In this document: positions 36,298 through 44,626 of the stretch, piece after piece
How positions within the stretch are numbered: position 1 is the first letter of the stretch
Layout: every line of letters starts with the position of its first letter
Assembly (NCBI RefSeq): GCF_000348785.1
Contig: NC_020520.1
Span: 930,001 to 994,000 of the forward strand
Direction of reading: 5' to 3'
Origin: Ilumatobacter coccineus YM16-304
GTDB lineage: Bacteria > Actinomycetota > Acidimicrobiia > Acidimicrobiales > Ilumatobacteraceae
DNA: 64,000 nucleotides
The notes under the pieces: generated by a model
What the model saw: only the letters and a program-made list of their open reading frames with translations
The model's database searches: none
What the model was told of the DNA's origin: nothing
Translations under genes and position numbers: made by a program

Positions 36298-36969
36298 TCA
36301 GAGATCCCAGGCGTTCCAGCTGACGAAGTGCTCGGCCGGTGGACGCTTGGCGAGCTTGAAGTCGGTGCCGATCGTGTAGGCGACCGGGAACAGGCCCGCT
36401 TGCGTGTGCGTCTCGAACGGGATGCCGAGCACCTCGGCGGCAAGTTGCTCCTCCTGGAGGTGCAACGTGGTCCACGCGGAGCCGAGGCCGCGTTCGCGCA
36501 GCGCGAGCATGAAGCTCCACACCGCCGGGAGGATGCCACCCCATCGCGATGCCTGTCGTGACGACGGCGTGCCTTCGTCCATCTTGTCGGCGAGCACCGG
36601 GATCACGTGGACGGGGACGTGCTGCAGGTTCTCGGCGAGGTGGATCGCCGACGCGTGGACGCGCGCCTGCTGGGTGCCGGGCTCGAACTCGTTGCCGCCG
36701 GCGTAGGCGTCGAAGTTGCGCTTGTAGATCTCGGCGAGCTTCGCTCGCTTGGCGGCGTCGTCGACGATCATCCAGCGCCACCGTTGGGAGTTCGAGCCCG
36801 TCGGTGACTGGTGCGCGATCTCGATGCAGTCGATCAACACGTCGCGCGGCACCTCGCGTCCGGTGTCGAGGCGTTTGCGGACGCTGCGGGTCGTGGTCAG
36901 CACTTCGTCGGCGCTGAGGCCGAGCGTGGGACGATTGCTCTGGGTGTGCTGGTCGCTCTGGTCGCTCAC
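36298..36969 (-). CDS. Nitroreductase-family FMN oxidoreductase
   Basis: 223 residues. RSVRKRLDTGREVPRDVLID with the family's early Arg-rich FMN site, QSPTGSNSQRWRWMIVDD, and the C-terminal GLGSAWTTLHLQEEQLAAEVLGI. GTG 36969 overlaps the P450 stop by 4 bases. It reduces an unknown substrate or supplies reduced flavin to an oxygenase; the position between a P450 and a Rieske oxygenase makes a shared pathway likely. Confidence 0.82.
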   Translation of the reverse strand: MSDQSDQHTQSNRPTLGLSADEVLTTTRSVRKRLDTGREVPRDVLIDCIEIAHQSPTGSNSQRWRWMIVDDAAKRAKLAEIYKRNFDAYAGGNEFEPGTQQARVHASAIHLAENLQHVPVHVIPVLADKMDEGTPSSRQASRWGGILPAVWSFMLALRERGLGSAWTTLHLQEEQLAAEVLGIPFETHTQAGLFPVAYTIGTDFKLAKRPPAEHFVSWNAWDL

Positions 36970-38297
36970 GGTGTGGTCTCGCTCTCGGGGGTGGGGTGGG
37001 GGAGGGTGTCGAACTCGATGTGGAGTTCCTGCATGCCGCGCAGGACGAACGTGTCGTTGAACGGGAAGGTGTTGCCGTCGGCGAGGCCGATGTCGCCGAG
37101 TCGGTCGAGCACCGCCTCGGTGGCGATGCGGCCTTCGGCGCGAGCGAGGCTCGCGCCGATGCAGAAGTGCTCGCCGTGTCCGAACGCCAGATGATCGCGG
37201 AGGTTCGCCCGGCACGGATCGATCGCATCGGGGTCGGGGAAGCGCTCGTCGTCGCGGTTGGCCGACGCGTACAGCAACCAGCAGTGGTCGCCCGCAGCGA
37301 TCGACACGCCACCGACCTCGACGTCGACCTTGGCCTGGCGGAACAGTCCACCGACCGGTGCTTCGAAGCGCAGCGCTTCCTCGACGAGCCCCGGAATGAG
37401 CGAGCGGTCGGCACGAATGCGTTCCTGCAGTTCGGGTCGTTCGGCGAAGTGGCGCACGATGTTCGAGATGAGGTTGGTCGTGGTCTCGTTGCCGGCGACG
37501 AGGAACTGTTGCAACATGCTGAGCATCTCGGCTTCCGACAGTTGTTCGCCGTCGAGCTCGGCGTTGGCCACGTCGGAGATGACGTCGTCTTTGGGCTCCA
37601 CGCGACGTTCGGCGAGCTTCTCTCGGAAGTAGTCGGCGAACTCGCGGCTCGACACGAGGTAGCCGCGCACCTGCTCGACCGACGGGGAGTGGTTGCCCAC
37701 CGGCATGACGATGTCGTCGGACCAGCGCTTGAAACGAGCGAGGTCGTCGTCGCCGACACCGAGCGCCGAGGCGATGATCGTCATCGGGAACAGCACGCAG
37801 AACCGTTGGATGATCTCGGCCGAGGTTCGCTCGCCAGGCTCGCCGACGATGTCGTCGAGGAGCGAGTGGGCGACCTCGACCATGCGGTCCTCGAGCGCCT
37901 TGATGTTGCTCGGTCGGAAGGCGGCGTTGACGAGGATGCGTTGGCGGCGATGCTCGGGCGGGTCGGCGTTGAGCAGCACCGCGGCCCGGCTGCGATTGCC
38001 CATGACCACCTCGAACGTCTCGGCCATCTCCGGATCGCTCATGAGTTCGGCCATCCCGGCGGCGAGCGCGCCACCGACCGCCTGCGGGCCGGTCGGCATC
38101 AGCGACGAGAACCGCTCGGTGTCGTGGAGGATGTTGGTCACGTCGTCGTAGCGCGTGACGACCCAGGCGCCGAGCGTGTCGTTGTACGAGATCGGATCGT
38201 CGGCTCGGAGTCGTGCGAAGGCGGGATACGGACACGCGATCGCTTCTTGCTTGCGTTCGACCAGGTCGTCGATCGTGGGATGTGGTTGCTGCTGCAC
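36966..38297 (-). CDS. Cytochrome P450
   Basis: 443-residue soluble bacterial P450. Heme loop FGHGEHFCIG (372-381, ligand Cys379), K-helix EEALR, I-helix AGNETT for oxygen activation, and DPPEHRRQR in the C-helix. Substrate unknown. GTG 38297 has AGAGGA nearby. It couples to the nitroreductase-like gene (4-base overlap). No ferredoxin gene is adjacent, so electron partners must come from elsewhere. Confidence 0.9.
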   Translation of the reverse strand: MQQQPHPTIDDLVERKQEAIACPYPAFARLRADDPISYNDTLGAWVVTRYDDVTNILHDTERFSSLMPTGPQAVGGALAAGMAELMSDPEMAETFEVVMGNRSRAAVLLNADPPEHRRQRILVNAAFRPSNIKALEDRMVEVAHSLLDDIVGEPGERTSAEIIQRFCVLFPMTIIASALGVGDDDLARFKRWSDDIVMPVGNHSPSVEQVRGYLVSSREFADYFREKLAERRVEPKDDVISDVANAELDGEQLSEAEMLSMLQQFLVAGNETTTNLISNIVRHFAERPELQERIRADRSLIPGLVEEALRFEAPVGGLFRQAKVDVEVGGVSIAAGDHCWLLYASANRDDERFPDPDAIDPCRANLRDHLAFGHGEHFCIGASLARAEGRIATEAVLDRLGDIGLADGNTFPFNDTFVLRGMQELHIEFDTLPHPTPESETTP

Positions 38298-38346
38298 GGT
38301 GGTGTTCCTCTTGATGCGGGTGGTTCGGTGCGGGCTGGGACTGCGT

Positions 38347-38793
38347 TCAGACGCAGAACTCGTTGCCTTCGGGGTCGGTCATGGTGATCCAGGCGTGCGG
38401 GCCCTGGCGGCCGCCGCCGACGATCGTCGCGCCACGCTCGACCAGGGAGTCGCGGAGCGCGTCGAGCGCGGCGTCGTCGAGCCCGGTCCGCAGGTCGAGG
38501 TGCACGCGATTCTTGGTCGACTTCTCTTCCGGCACCTGTGCGAACAGGAGTCGCGGTTGGCCCGCGACGGCAGGGTCTGGTGGTCGGATCGCCGCGCCTT
38601 CGCGCCACACGAGGGCGCCCCGGTGGGTGGTGGTGTCGTCGTCGGTGGCGTGCCCTTGTTCGATCATCGAGCGGATGAAGGCTTCGTCCTGCGGTTCGAC
38701 CTCCCACCCGAGGGTCTCGGCCCACCAGTCGGCGAGCGGGTGCGGGTCGCGGCAGTCGAAGGTGACCTGCACGGTGAATGCCTGCGTCGTCAT
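38347..38793 (-). CDS. VOC (glyoxalase/bleomycin-resistance)-fold protein
   Basis: 148 residues. QVTFDCRDPHPLADWWAETL, LFAQVPEEKSTKNRVHLDL and the ending DPEGNEFCV are typical of the glyoxalase-like domain, with His/Glu metal-ligand candidates in VHLDL and NEF. A role as dioxygenase, isomerase or binding protein cannot be told. ATG 38793 is the first start that gives the domain; upstream codons are His/Glu-Gln-rich and unlike it. It lies upstream of the P450 gene by 49 bp. Confidence 0.75.
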   Translation of the reverse strand: MTTQAFTVQVTFDCRDPHPLADWWAETLGWEVEPQDEAFIRSMIEQGHATDDDTTTHRGALVWREGAAIRPPDPAVAGQPRLLFAQVPEEKSTKNRVHLDLRTGLDDAALDALRDSLVERGATIVGGGRQGPHAWITMTDPEGNEFCV

Positions 38794-38944
38794 GTGCTGT
38801 TCGTCCTGTTCGTCGTGTTCGTGACGTTGTGCGGGCGTCGAGGGGCCCGTGGCGTGAGTCTCGCGGGTCGGCGACGGCCGGTGCGACGCGGACAGCGTCG
38901 CTCCGACTCGTCGGTGAGCCGATCGGTTCTGCAACCGTCGGGGA

Positions 38945-39349
38945 ATGGCAACGCTGCTCGCACACATCACGATCAAGCCCGGCAAGGAAGAGGAGTGGGA
39001 GGCGATCTGTCGCCGACTGTGGGCGGCGACCCACGCGGAGGAACCGGCGATGCGCCGCTACGAGTACTGGCGAGGCGCCGAACCGCGCACCTATTACACA
39101 CTGTTGAGCTTCGACGACCACCGGTCGTTCATCGTCCACCAGACCAGCGACCACCACGAGGAGGCGTCTCCCAAGATCGGTGACTGCCTCGAGAAGTTCA
39201 CGCTCGAGTACGTCGACCCGGTCGGTGGCGCCAGCGACCTCGCGCCGACCGAACACCAGGATGCACCCGAGGGGGCGAGCCGGCTCGTGGCCGACTACAC
39301 CGAGCGCTTTCGAGCGCAGGTCGCCGATTGGTGGCTCGCGCTCCGCTGA
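38945..39349 (+). CDS. ABM-like (dimeric alpha-beta barrel) protein
   Basis: 134 residues. LLAHITIKPGKEEEWEAICR, MRRYEYWRGAEPRTYYTLLS and FDDHRSFIVHQTSDHHEE resemble antibiotic-biosynthesis-monooxygenase-type ferredoxin-fold proteins. No cofactor residues are evident. The C-terminal 45 residues (about LEYVDPVGGASDLAPTE on) form an extra helical part. Divergent from the VOC gene; 49 bp before an SDR gene on the same strand. Confidence 0.65.
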   Translation: MATLLAHITIKPGKEEEWEAICRRLWAATHAEEPAMRRYEYWRGAEPRTYYTLLSFDDHRSFIVHQTSDHHEEASPKIGDCLEKFTLEYVDPVGGASDLAPTEHQDAPEGASRLVADYTERFRAQVADWWLALR

Positions 39350-39398
39350 CGTCGCCCGGTCATGAGATCGCGAGCGCCGACAACTACGTTTCGACGCC

Positions 39399-40244
39399 AT
39401 GACTGAAACCGCCGGAACCAAGCCCCTCGCTGGCAAGATCGCTGTCGTCACCGGATCGAGCCGTGGCATCGGCCGCGGCACCGCGATCGCCCTCGGCGAG
39501 CAGGGCGCCACCGTCTACGTCACCGGTCGCACCACCGGCGACGGCGAGTTGAGCATCGACACCACGGTGAAGATGGTCGAAGCCGCCGGCGGTACCGGTG
39601 TCGCCGTGCAGACCGACCATGGTGACGACGCGCAGATCGAAGCGCTGTTCGCACAGGTCCGCGCCGAGCAGGGCAAGCTCGACATCCTCGTCAACAACGT
39701 CTACAAGATCCCGAACCCCCCGGCCTGGGGTGGCGGATTCTGGGATCACCCGGTGTCGATCTGGGACGACCAGGTCGGCATCGGCCTGCGCGCCCACTAC
39801 GTGGCGTCGTGGCACGCCGCCGATCTGCTGTTCGCAGCCGACCCGACGCCCGAGTCACCCGGCGCCGTGATCAACGTGTCGTCGCCCGGCGGGCAGTCGT
39901 ACCACTTCTCGTCGTCGTACGGAGCGGGCAAGGCCGGACTCGACCGCCTCGGCGCCGACATGGCGATCGAACTGAAGCCCAAGCACGTCGGCTGTTGCAC
40001 GCTGTACCCGGGTTCGGTCGGCACCGAGTTCATCATGGAGCACGTCGACGAACGCAACACCGACACGAGCCACCTGCAGACCCCGCTCGTGGTGGGTCGC
40101 GCCGCCGTGGCGCTCGCCACCGCTCCCGACCTGCTCGAGCGCAGCGGCCGGATCGAGTGGGTGGAGGACCTCGGCGAAGAGTTCGATCTGCGCGACGAAC
40201 ACGGCAACCGGCCGCCGCCCTACGCTCGTCGCGGCGAGAGCTGA
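39399..40244 (+). CDS. SDR-family dehydrogenase (DHRS1-like)
   Basis: 281 residues. TGSSRGIGRGTA cofactor loop, Arg in VTGRTTG indicating possible NADP, NNVYKIPNPPAW in place of NNAG, catalytic Ser in NVSSPGGQSYHF and YGAGKAGLDR. The RxGAHYVASW-like helix and EHVDERNT segment resemble the DHRS1-type group. TACGTT at 39385-39390 lies 8 bases before the ATG, so a leaderless transcript is plausible. Last accessory gene before infA. Confidence 0.8.
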   Translation: MTETAGTKPLAGKIAVVTGSSRGIGRGTAIALGEQGATVYVTGRTTGDGELSIDTTVKMVEAAGGTGVAVQTDHGDDAQIEALFAQVRAEQGKLDILVNNVYKIPNPPAWGGGFWDHPVSIWDDQVGIGLRAHYVASWHAADLLFAADPTPESPGAVINVSSPGGQSYHFSSSYGAGKAGLDRLGADMAIELKPKHVGCCTLYPGSVGTEFIMEHVDERNTDTSHLQTPLVVGRAAVALATAPDLLERSGRIEWVEDLGEEFDLRDEHGNRPPPYARRGES

Positions 40245-40322
40245 GTCGACGCCCCGAGCACAAGGTGCGGAGGCCCGGCGCGGCCACTAGCACATGTGAC
40301 GCGAGACGTCGTGCATTCGCGC

Positions 40323-40351
40323 GTGGAACGCGCACACAGCACCGTTAGCAT
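40323..40351 (+). promoter_or_regulatory. Promoter of the infA-rpmJ-rpsM-rpsK-rpsD-rpoA-rplQ operon
   Basis: -35 GTGGAA (40323-40328), 17-bp spacer, -10 TAGCAT (40346-40351), nearly the same as the rplC promoter. Transcription would begin near 40358, leaving a leader of about 155 nt. The rest of the 40245-40513 gap shows no gene. Confidence 0.55.
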
Positions 40352-40384
40352 GGTTGACCGGTCTGGCGACAGATCGCGAAGACC

Positions 40385-40428
40385 CATGCCGTCAGTCGTA
40401 TCCAGCTGAGCACCAAGCTGGCGGCATG
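40385..40428 (+). promoter_or_regulatory. Leader hairpin upstream of infA
   Basis: CATGCCGTCAG (40385-40395) pairs with CTGGCGGCATG (40418-40428) over 11 positions with one G-T pair. A competing inner pairing, CAGCT/AGCTG, is possible. It lies 86 bases before the infA start. No T-run follows, so it is not a plain terminator. Confidence 0.5.
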
Positions 40429-40513
40429 AAAACCGTACCCCACCAGGTGCGGAGCAAGTGAACACGAAGTATCCAAAATGGTGTGAAGCACAGATGGGTG
40501 AAGGAGCAGTCCC

Positions 40514-40738
40514 CTGCCAAAGCCAAAGGAAGATGCGATCGTCCTCGAGGGCAAGATCCTCGAGTCGTTGCCAAACGCCATGTTCAAGGTCGAACTCGAC
40601 AACGGACATGAGGTTCTGGCTCACATTTCCGGGAAGATGCGCATGCACTACATCCGTATCCTCCCTGGCGACAAAGTCCAGGTTGAACTGACCCCCTACG
40701 ACCTCACCCGAGGCCGTATCACCTACCGGTACAAGTAG
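40514..40738 (+). CDS. infA: Translation initiation factor IF-1 (CTG start)
   Basis: 74 residues: (M)[60 protein letters not shown], then [10 protein letters not shown], a complete IF-1 OB-fold. No ATG, GTG or TTG exists between the in-frame stop at 40499-40501 and the conserved core. The only fitting start is CTG 40514, preceded by AAGGAG (40501-40506) at 7-base spacing. A sequence error that changed ATG to CTG is the alternative. First gene of the operon; rpmJ follows after 9 bp. Confidence 0.93.
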   Translation: MPKPKEDAIVLEGKILESLPNAMFKVELDNGHEVLAHISGKMRMHYIRILPGDKVQVELTPYDLTRGRITYRYK

Positions 40739-40747
40739 AGAGAAACC

Positions 40748-40861
40748 ATGAAAGTACGACCAAGCGTCAAGCCGATGTGCGACAACTGCAAGGTGATTCG
40801 TCGCCACCGTCGCATCATGGTGATCTGCACGAACCCCCGTCACAAGCAGCGCCAGGGCTGA
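40748..40861 (+). CDS. rpmJ: 50S ribosomal protein L36 (bL36), zinc form
   Basis: 37-residue L36: [20 protein letters not shown], then [17 protein letters not shown]. Zinc ligands Cys11, Cys14, Cys27 and His32 are all present. AGAGAGAAAC precedes the ATG. Conserved infA-rpmJ-rpsM order. Confidence 0.97.
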   Translation: MKVRPSVKPMCDNCKVIRRHRRIMVICTNPRHKQRQG

Positions 40862-40885
40862 AGAAGGAATTACAGGTAACCACTG

Positions 40886-41266
40886 ATGGCACGTATTGCC
40901 GGCGTCGACATCCCCCGCGAAAAGCGGCTGGAGATCTCGCTCACCTACATCTTCGGGATCGGTCTTCCGACCTCGCAGAAGATCTGCGCCGAGCTCGAGC
41001 TCGACCCCAACACGAAGGTCTCGAACCTGACCGAGGACGAGGTCAACAAGATCCGTTCCTACGTCGACGAGAACCTCACCATCGAAGGTGACCTGCGTCG
41101 TGATGTCCAGGGTGACATCAAGCGCAAGATCGAGATCGGCTGCCTGCAGGGTGTCCGTCACCGCAAGGGCCTGCCCGTTCGTGGTCAGCGCACGCACACC
41201 AACGCTCGCACCCGCAAGGGCCCGAAGCGCACGGTTGCCAACAAGAAGAAGGCCGTCCGGAAGTAG
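40886..41266 (+). CDS. rpsM: 30S ribosomal protein S13 (uS13)
   Basis: 126-residue S13: [33 protein letters not shown], then [29 protein letters not shown]. Head protein that contacts tRNAs and S19. AGAAGGAA lies upstream of the ATG. rpsK begins 2 bases after its stop. Confidence 0.97.
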   Translation: MARIAGVDIPREKRLEISLTYIFGIGLPTSQKICAELELDPNTKVSNLTEDEVNKIRSYVDENLTIEGDLRRDVQGDIKRKIEIGCLQGVRHRKGLPVRGQRTHTNARTRKGPKRTVANKKKAVRK

Positions 41267-41268
41267 TC

Positions 41269-41664
41269 ATGGCAAAACCAGCACAGACCCGTCGTCCGCG
41301 TAAGCGTGACCGCAAGAACGTCACCACTGGCGTCATCCACATCAAGAGCTCGTTCAACAACACGATCGTGTCGATCACCGACCCGCAGGGCAATGTCATC
41401 GCCTGGGCGTCGTCCGGTGTCGCCGGTTACAAGGGCAGCCGCAAGAGCACCCCGTTCGCTGCACAGCTCGCTGCCGAGAAGGCCGCACGCGCCGCACAGG
41501 AGCACGGCTTGCGCCGCGCCGAAGTGCAGGTCAAGGGTCCCGGCTCCGGCCGAGACGCCGCCGTGCGTAGCATTCAGCAGACCGGGATCGAAGTCGTTTC
41601 GATCAAGGATGTCACCCCGATCCCCCACAACGGCTGTCGTCAGCCGAAGCGCCGGCGCGGCTGA
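41269..41664 (+). CDS. rpsK: 30S ribosomal protein S11 (uS11)
   Basis: 131-residue S11: [60 protein letters not shown] and the end [18 protein letters not shown]. Platform protein near the mRNA exit. Follows rpsM immediately. Confidence 0.97.
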   Translation: MAKPAQTRRPRKRDRKNVTTGVIHIKSSFNNTIVSITDPQGNVIAWASSGVAGYKGSRKSTPFAAQLAAEKAARAAQEHGLRRAEVQVKGPGSGRDAAVRSIQQTGIEVVSIKDVTPIPHNGCRQPKRRRG

Positions 41665-41687
41665 GCGCAGGAACGAAGTAGAGAATC

Positions 41688-42305
41688 ATGGCTCGTTACA
41701 CAGGACCAAAGGTGCGCATCTCCCGCCGCCTGTCCACCAACATCTTCGAGAACGAGAAGGGCCGCCAGGCGCTGGAGCGCCGCCCCTTCCCGCCCGGCCA
41801 GCACGGCCGCACCCGTCGCCGCAACGCCGGCTCCGAGTACCTCGCACAGCTGCAGGAGAAGCAGAAGGCGAAGTACATCTACGGCGTGCTCGAACGTCAG
41901 TTCAAGAAGATCTACAACGAGGCCGTCCGCCTCGACGGCCCGTCGGGTGAGAACCTGCTCAAGCTGCTCGAGCAGCGTCTCGACAACGTCGTGTACCGCG
42001 CTGGTTGGGCATCGACCCGCCCGCAGTCGCGTCAGTTCGTGAACCACGGTCTGATCCTGGTCAACGGCAAGCGTCTCGACATCCCGAGCTACACGGTCAA
42101 GCGCGGTGACGTCATCTCGCTGTCGCCGAAGGCTGCCAAGATGATCGTGATCCAGCACAACATCGACACGCTCGACCGCTCCCTCGTGGGCTGGCTCGAA
42201 CAGGGCGATGGCGGCAAGGAAGTCACGGTTCGTAGCCTGCCCGAGCGCGATCACATCGACGTTCCGGTTCGCGAATCCCTCATCGTCGAGCTCTACTCCA
42301 AGTAA
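41688..42305 (+). CDS. rpsD: 30S ribosomal protein S4 (uS4), zinc-free form
   Basis: 205-residue S4: PFPPGQHGRTRRR, YGVLERQFKKIYNEAVR, then the S4 RNA-binding domain RLDNVVYRAGWASTRPQSRQ, VNGKRLDIPSYTVKRGD. No cysteine at all, so this is the C-minus type lacking the N-terminal zinc knuckle. S4 nucleates 30S assembly and represses the alpha operon in E. coli. It is followed by a 78-bp gap with a hairpin before rpoA. Confidence 0.97.
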   Translation: MARYTGPKVRISRRLSTNIFENEKGRQALERRPFPPGQHGRTRRRNAGSEYLAQLQEKQKAKYIYGVLERQFKKIYNEAVRLDGPSGENLLKLLEQRLDNVVYRAGWASTRPQSRQFVNHGLILVNGKRLDIPSYTVKRGDVISLSPKAAKMIVIQHNIDTLDRSLVGWLEQGDGGKEVTVRSLPERDHIDVPVRESLIVELYSK

Positions 42306-42314
42306 GCCCGACCG

Positions 42315-42333
42315 CAGCGACCCTCGGTCGCTG
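42315..42333 (+). promoter_or_regulatory. Hairpin between rpsD and rpoA
   Basis: Perfect 8-bp stem CAGCGACC/GGTCGCTG with loop CTC, followed by pyrimidine-rich TTCGTCCGTTCTC and three TCTCG words. It may tune the ratio of S4 and RNA polymerase alpha, as a partial terminator or RNA-processing site. Confidence 0.45.
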
Positions 42334-42383
42334 GTTCGTCCGTTCTCTCGTCTCGTCTCGCAAGCCACCGAAAGGCAGCCCAC

Positions 42384-43316
42384 ATGCTCGTCATGCAGCG
42401 TCCCACCATCGAAGCTCTCGGTGAAGAAGTCAACAATCGTCAGCAGTTCGCGATGGGTCCGCTCGAGCCCGGCTTCGGCCACACGCTCGGCAACTCGCTC
42501 CGTCGTACGCTCCTGTCCTCGATTCCCGGTGCGGCCATCACGACCGTTCGGTTCGACGAGGCGCTGCACGAGTTCGGCACCATCCAGGGTGTGGCCGAAG
42601 ACGTCACCGACATCATCCTCAACCTGAAGGACGTCGTCGTCACCTCGGAGTCGGAAGAAGCGGTCACCGCTCGCCTCGACGTCCGTGGCGCTGCCGACGT
42701 CACCGCCGGTGACATCGAGACGTCGGCCGACGTCGAGATCCTCAACAAGGACCTCCACATCGCCACGCTCAACACCAAGGGCCGCCTGGCCGTCGATCTC
42801 ACGATCGAGCAGGGCCGTGGCTACCTGTCGAGCAAGCGCGAAGACGACAACCGCACGATCGGTGTCATCCCGATCGACGCGATCTTCAGCCCGGTGCGTC
42901 GCGTGTCGTTCACCGTCGAGCCGACCCGTGTCGAGCAGGCGACGAACTTCGACAAGCTGATCATCGAGGTCGAGACCGACGGGTCGCTCACGCCGGCCGA
43001 GGCCATCGCTTCGGCGGGTGCCACGCTCATGGCGCTGACCGAACTGGTCGCCACCATGTCCGACGAGCCGCAGGGCCTCGAGCTCGGCGAGATCGTCGAC
43101 GTCGCGGTCAGCTCGCCCGACCTCGATCTCCCGATCGAAGACCTCGACCTCTCCGAGCGTCCGAACAACTGCCTCAAGCGGGCGCAGGTCAACACCGTGG
43201 GCGAACTGCTCACCAAGACCGAAGACGACCTGCTCAACATCACCAACTTCGGCCAGAAGAGCCTCGATGAAGTGAAGGCCAAGCTCGACGAGCGCGGTCT
43301 GACGCTGCGCGGCTGA
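42384..43316 (+). CDS. rpoA: DNA-directed RNA polymerase alpha subunit
   Basis: 310 residues. The N-terminal dimerisation domain has FAMGPLEPGFGHTLGNSLRR, TLLSSIPGAAITTV and GVAEDVTDIILNLKD; the C-terminal domain has LDLSERPNNCLKRAQVNTVG, LLTKTEDDLLNITNFGQKSL. Assembles beta and beta-prime and contacts UP elements and activators. Note the segment EETETD-like acidic linker is short. CGAAAGGCAG precedes the ATG. Confidence 0.97.
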   Translation: MLVMQRPTIEALGEEVNNRQQFAMGPLEPGFGHTLGNSLRRTLLSSIPGAAITTVRFDEALHEFGTIQGVAEDVTDIILNLKDVVVTSESEEAVTARLDVRGAADVTAGDIETSADVEILNKDLHIATLNTKGRLAVDLTIEQGRGYLSSKREDDNRTIGVIPIDAIFSPVRRVSFTVEPTRVEQATNFDKLIIEVETDGSLTPAEAIASAGATLMALTELVATMSDEPQGLELGEIVDVAVSSPDLDLPIEDLDLSERPNNCLKRAQVNTVGELLTKTEDDLLNITNFGQKSLDEVKAKLDERGLTLRG

Positions 43317-43347
43317 GCCCGCAGCACGAAGAAGAAAGCCTGACACC

Positions 43348-43716
43348 ATGCCCACCCCACGCCGCTCACGCCGATTCGGTTCCTCCGCATCGCACCAGAA
43401 GCTGATGATGGCGAACCTCGCCGCGTCGCTCTTCGCCGCCGAGGCGATCTCGACCTCCGAGGCCAAGGCGAAGCACCTTCGCCCGATCGCCGAGAAGCTC
43501 ATCACCAAGGCCAAGAAGGCTCAGGAAGAAGGCCCGATGCAGGTTCACCGCATCCGCCAGATCCAGAGCCAGCTCGGTGACCGTGAAATGACCTACAAGC
43601 TGGTCCACGACATCGCTCCCCGCTACATGGAGCGCAACGGTGGATACACCCGCATCCTGAAGCTCGGCACCCGTCACGGCGACAACGCCGAGATGGCGCG
43701 CATCGAGCTCGTCTGA
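43348..43716 (+). CDS. rplQ: 50S ribosomal protein L17 (bL17)
   Basis: 122-residue L17: PTPRRSRRFGSSASHQKLMM, ANLAASLFAAEAISTSEAKA, RPIAEKLITKAKK and the end GYTRILKLGTRHGDNAEMAR. Slightly shorter than actinobacterial forms with acidic tails. Last gene of the operon; a terminator follows 38 bp after the stop. Confidence 0.97.
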   Translation: MPTPRRSRRFGSSASHQKLMMANLAASLFAAEAISTSEAKAKHLRPIAEKLITKAKKAQEEGPMQVHRIRQIQSQLGDREMTYKLVHDIAPRYMERNGGYTRILKLGTRHGDNAEMARIELV

Positions 43717-43753
43717 CGTCAGCGCTCCCGACGGAGCGATGAATTCGACTCGG

Positions 43754-43783
43754 AAGGCCCCTGCCATCGGCGGGGGCCTTTCC
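43754..43783 (+). terminator. Intrinsic terminator after rplQ
   Basis: AAGGCCCCTGCC (43754-43765) pairs with GGCGGGGGCCTT (43769-43780), 12 bp with one G-T pair, loop ATC, followed by TCC. It lies before the proper truA start at 43799 and so rules out the upstream in-frame ATG at 43739 as truA start. Confidence 0.75.
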
Positions 43784-43798
43784 GCGTCTGCGCCCGAG

Positions 43799-44626
43799 AT
43801 GCGCAACGTCAAACTGGTCGTCGCCTACGACGGGACCGACTTCCGCGGGTTCGCCGAGTCCGATGGCGTGCGCACGGTGATGGGGGAGTTGCGGGTCGCT
43901 GCCGAACGTGTGGCGCGGGTGCCCCTCGAGCTCACCGGCGCGGGGCGCACCGATGCAGGGGTCCACGGCTGGGGCCAGGTCGTCACCGGCCGCATTCCGG
44001 CCGAACTCGACCCGGCGCGCGTGCAGCACAGCATCAATCGCATGTGCGGTCCGGCCATCTCGGTGCGATCGGCCGAGTGGGTCGACGACGACTTCGACGC
44101 CCGCTTCTCGGCCACGTCACGGTCGTACCGCTACGACGTGTGGAACGACCGAGATCCGCACCCGTCGCTCGCCCGAGTGACCTGGCACGTGCCGCAGCCG
44201 CTCGACGTCGAGGCGATGAACACCGCCGGCGCAGCGCTGCTCGGAGAGCACGACTTCGCGTCGTTCTGTCGCCGAGCGAAGGTCGGTGAGGGCCACCCGG
44301 AGAAGTCGATGGTGCGAATCCTGCAGCGTGCCGAGTGGCATCGTGTCGGCCTCGAAGGCGTCGCTCCGGTCGAGTCGTCGCCGCTGCTGCGATTCGAGAT
44401 CTCGGCGTCGAGCTTCTGCCATCAGATGGTGCGCAGCATCGTCGGCACGCTCGTCGAGGTCGGCATCGGGAAGCGCGCCCCCGACTCGCTCGACGCGACG
44501 CTCGCGGCGCTCGATCGTGCGAGCGCGGGCAAGGTCGCACCGCCCACTGGCCTGACGTTGTGGCACGTGGGCTACGACGGCGTGCGCTGGGACGCCGACC
44601 GTCCCGTCGGCTGGTCCGTCAGTTGA
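43799..44626 (+). CDS. truA: tRNA pseudouridine(38-40) synthase TruA
   Basis: 275 residues from ATG 43799. NVKLVVAYDGTDFRGFAESD, catalytic Asp in GAGRTDAGVHGWGQV, and SFCHQMVRSIVGTLVEVG are TruA signatures. Modifies U38-U40 of the tRNA anticodon stem. Commonly follows rplQ. An in-frame ATG at 43739 would place the terminator hairpin inside the gene, so 43799 is chosen. The 3' end overlaps by 8 bp the convergent acyl-CoA synthetase gene. Confidence 0.93.
   Translation: MRNVKLVVAYDGTDFRGFAESDGVRTVMGELRVAAERVARVPLELTGAGRTDAGVHGWGQVVTGRIPAELDPARVQHSINRMCGPAISVRSAEWVDDDFDARFSATSRSYRYDVWNDRDPHPSLARVTWHVPQPLDVEAMNTAGAALLGEHDFASFCRRAKVGEGHPEKSMVRILQRAEWHRVGLEGVAPVESSPLLRFEISASSFCHQMVRSIVGTLVEVGIGKRAPDSLDATLAALDRASAGKVAPPTGLTLWHVGYDGVRWDADRPVGWSVS

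Noticed and set aside
41640-43514. 624-codon minus-strand frame across rpsD-rpoA
   Set aside because: Shadow of GC-rich codon bias opposite certain ribosomal and polymerase genes.
43739-43798. Upstream ATG for truA
   Set aside because: The rplQ terminator lies inside this stretch, and the 20 added residues are not TruA-like.
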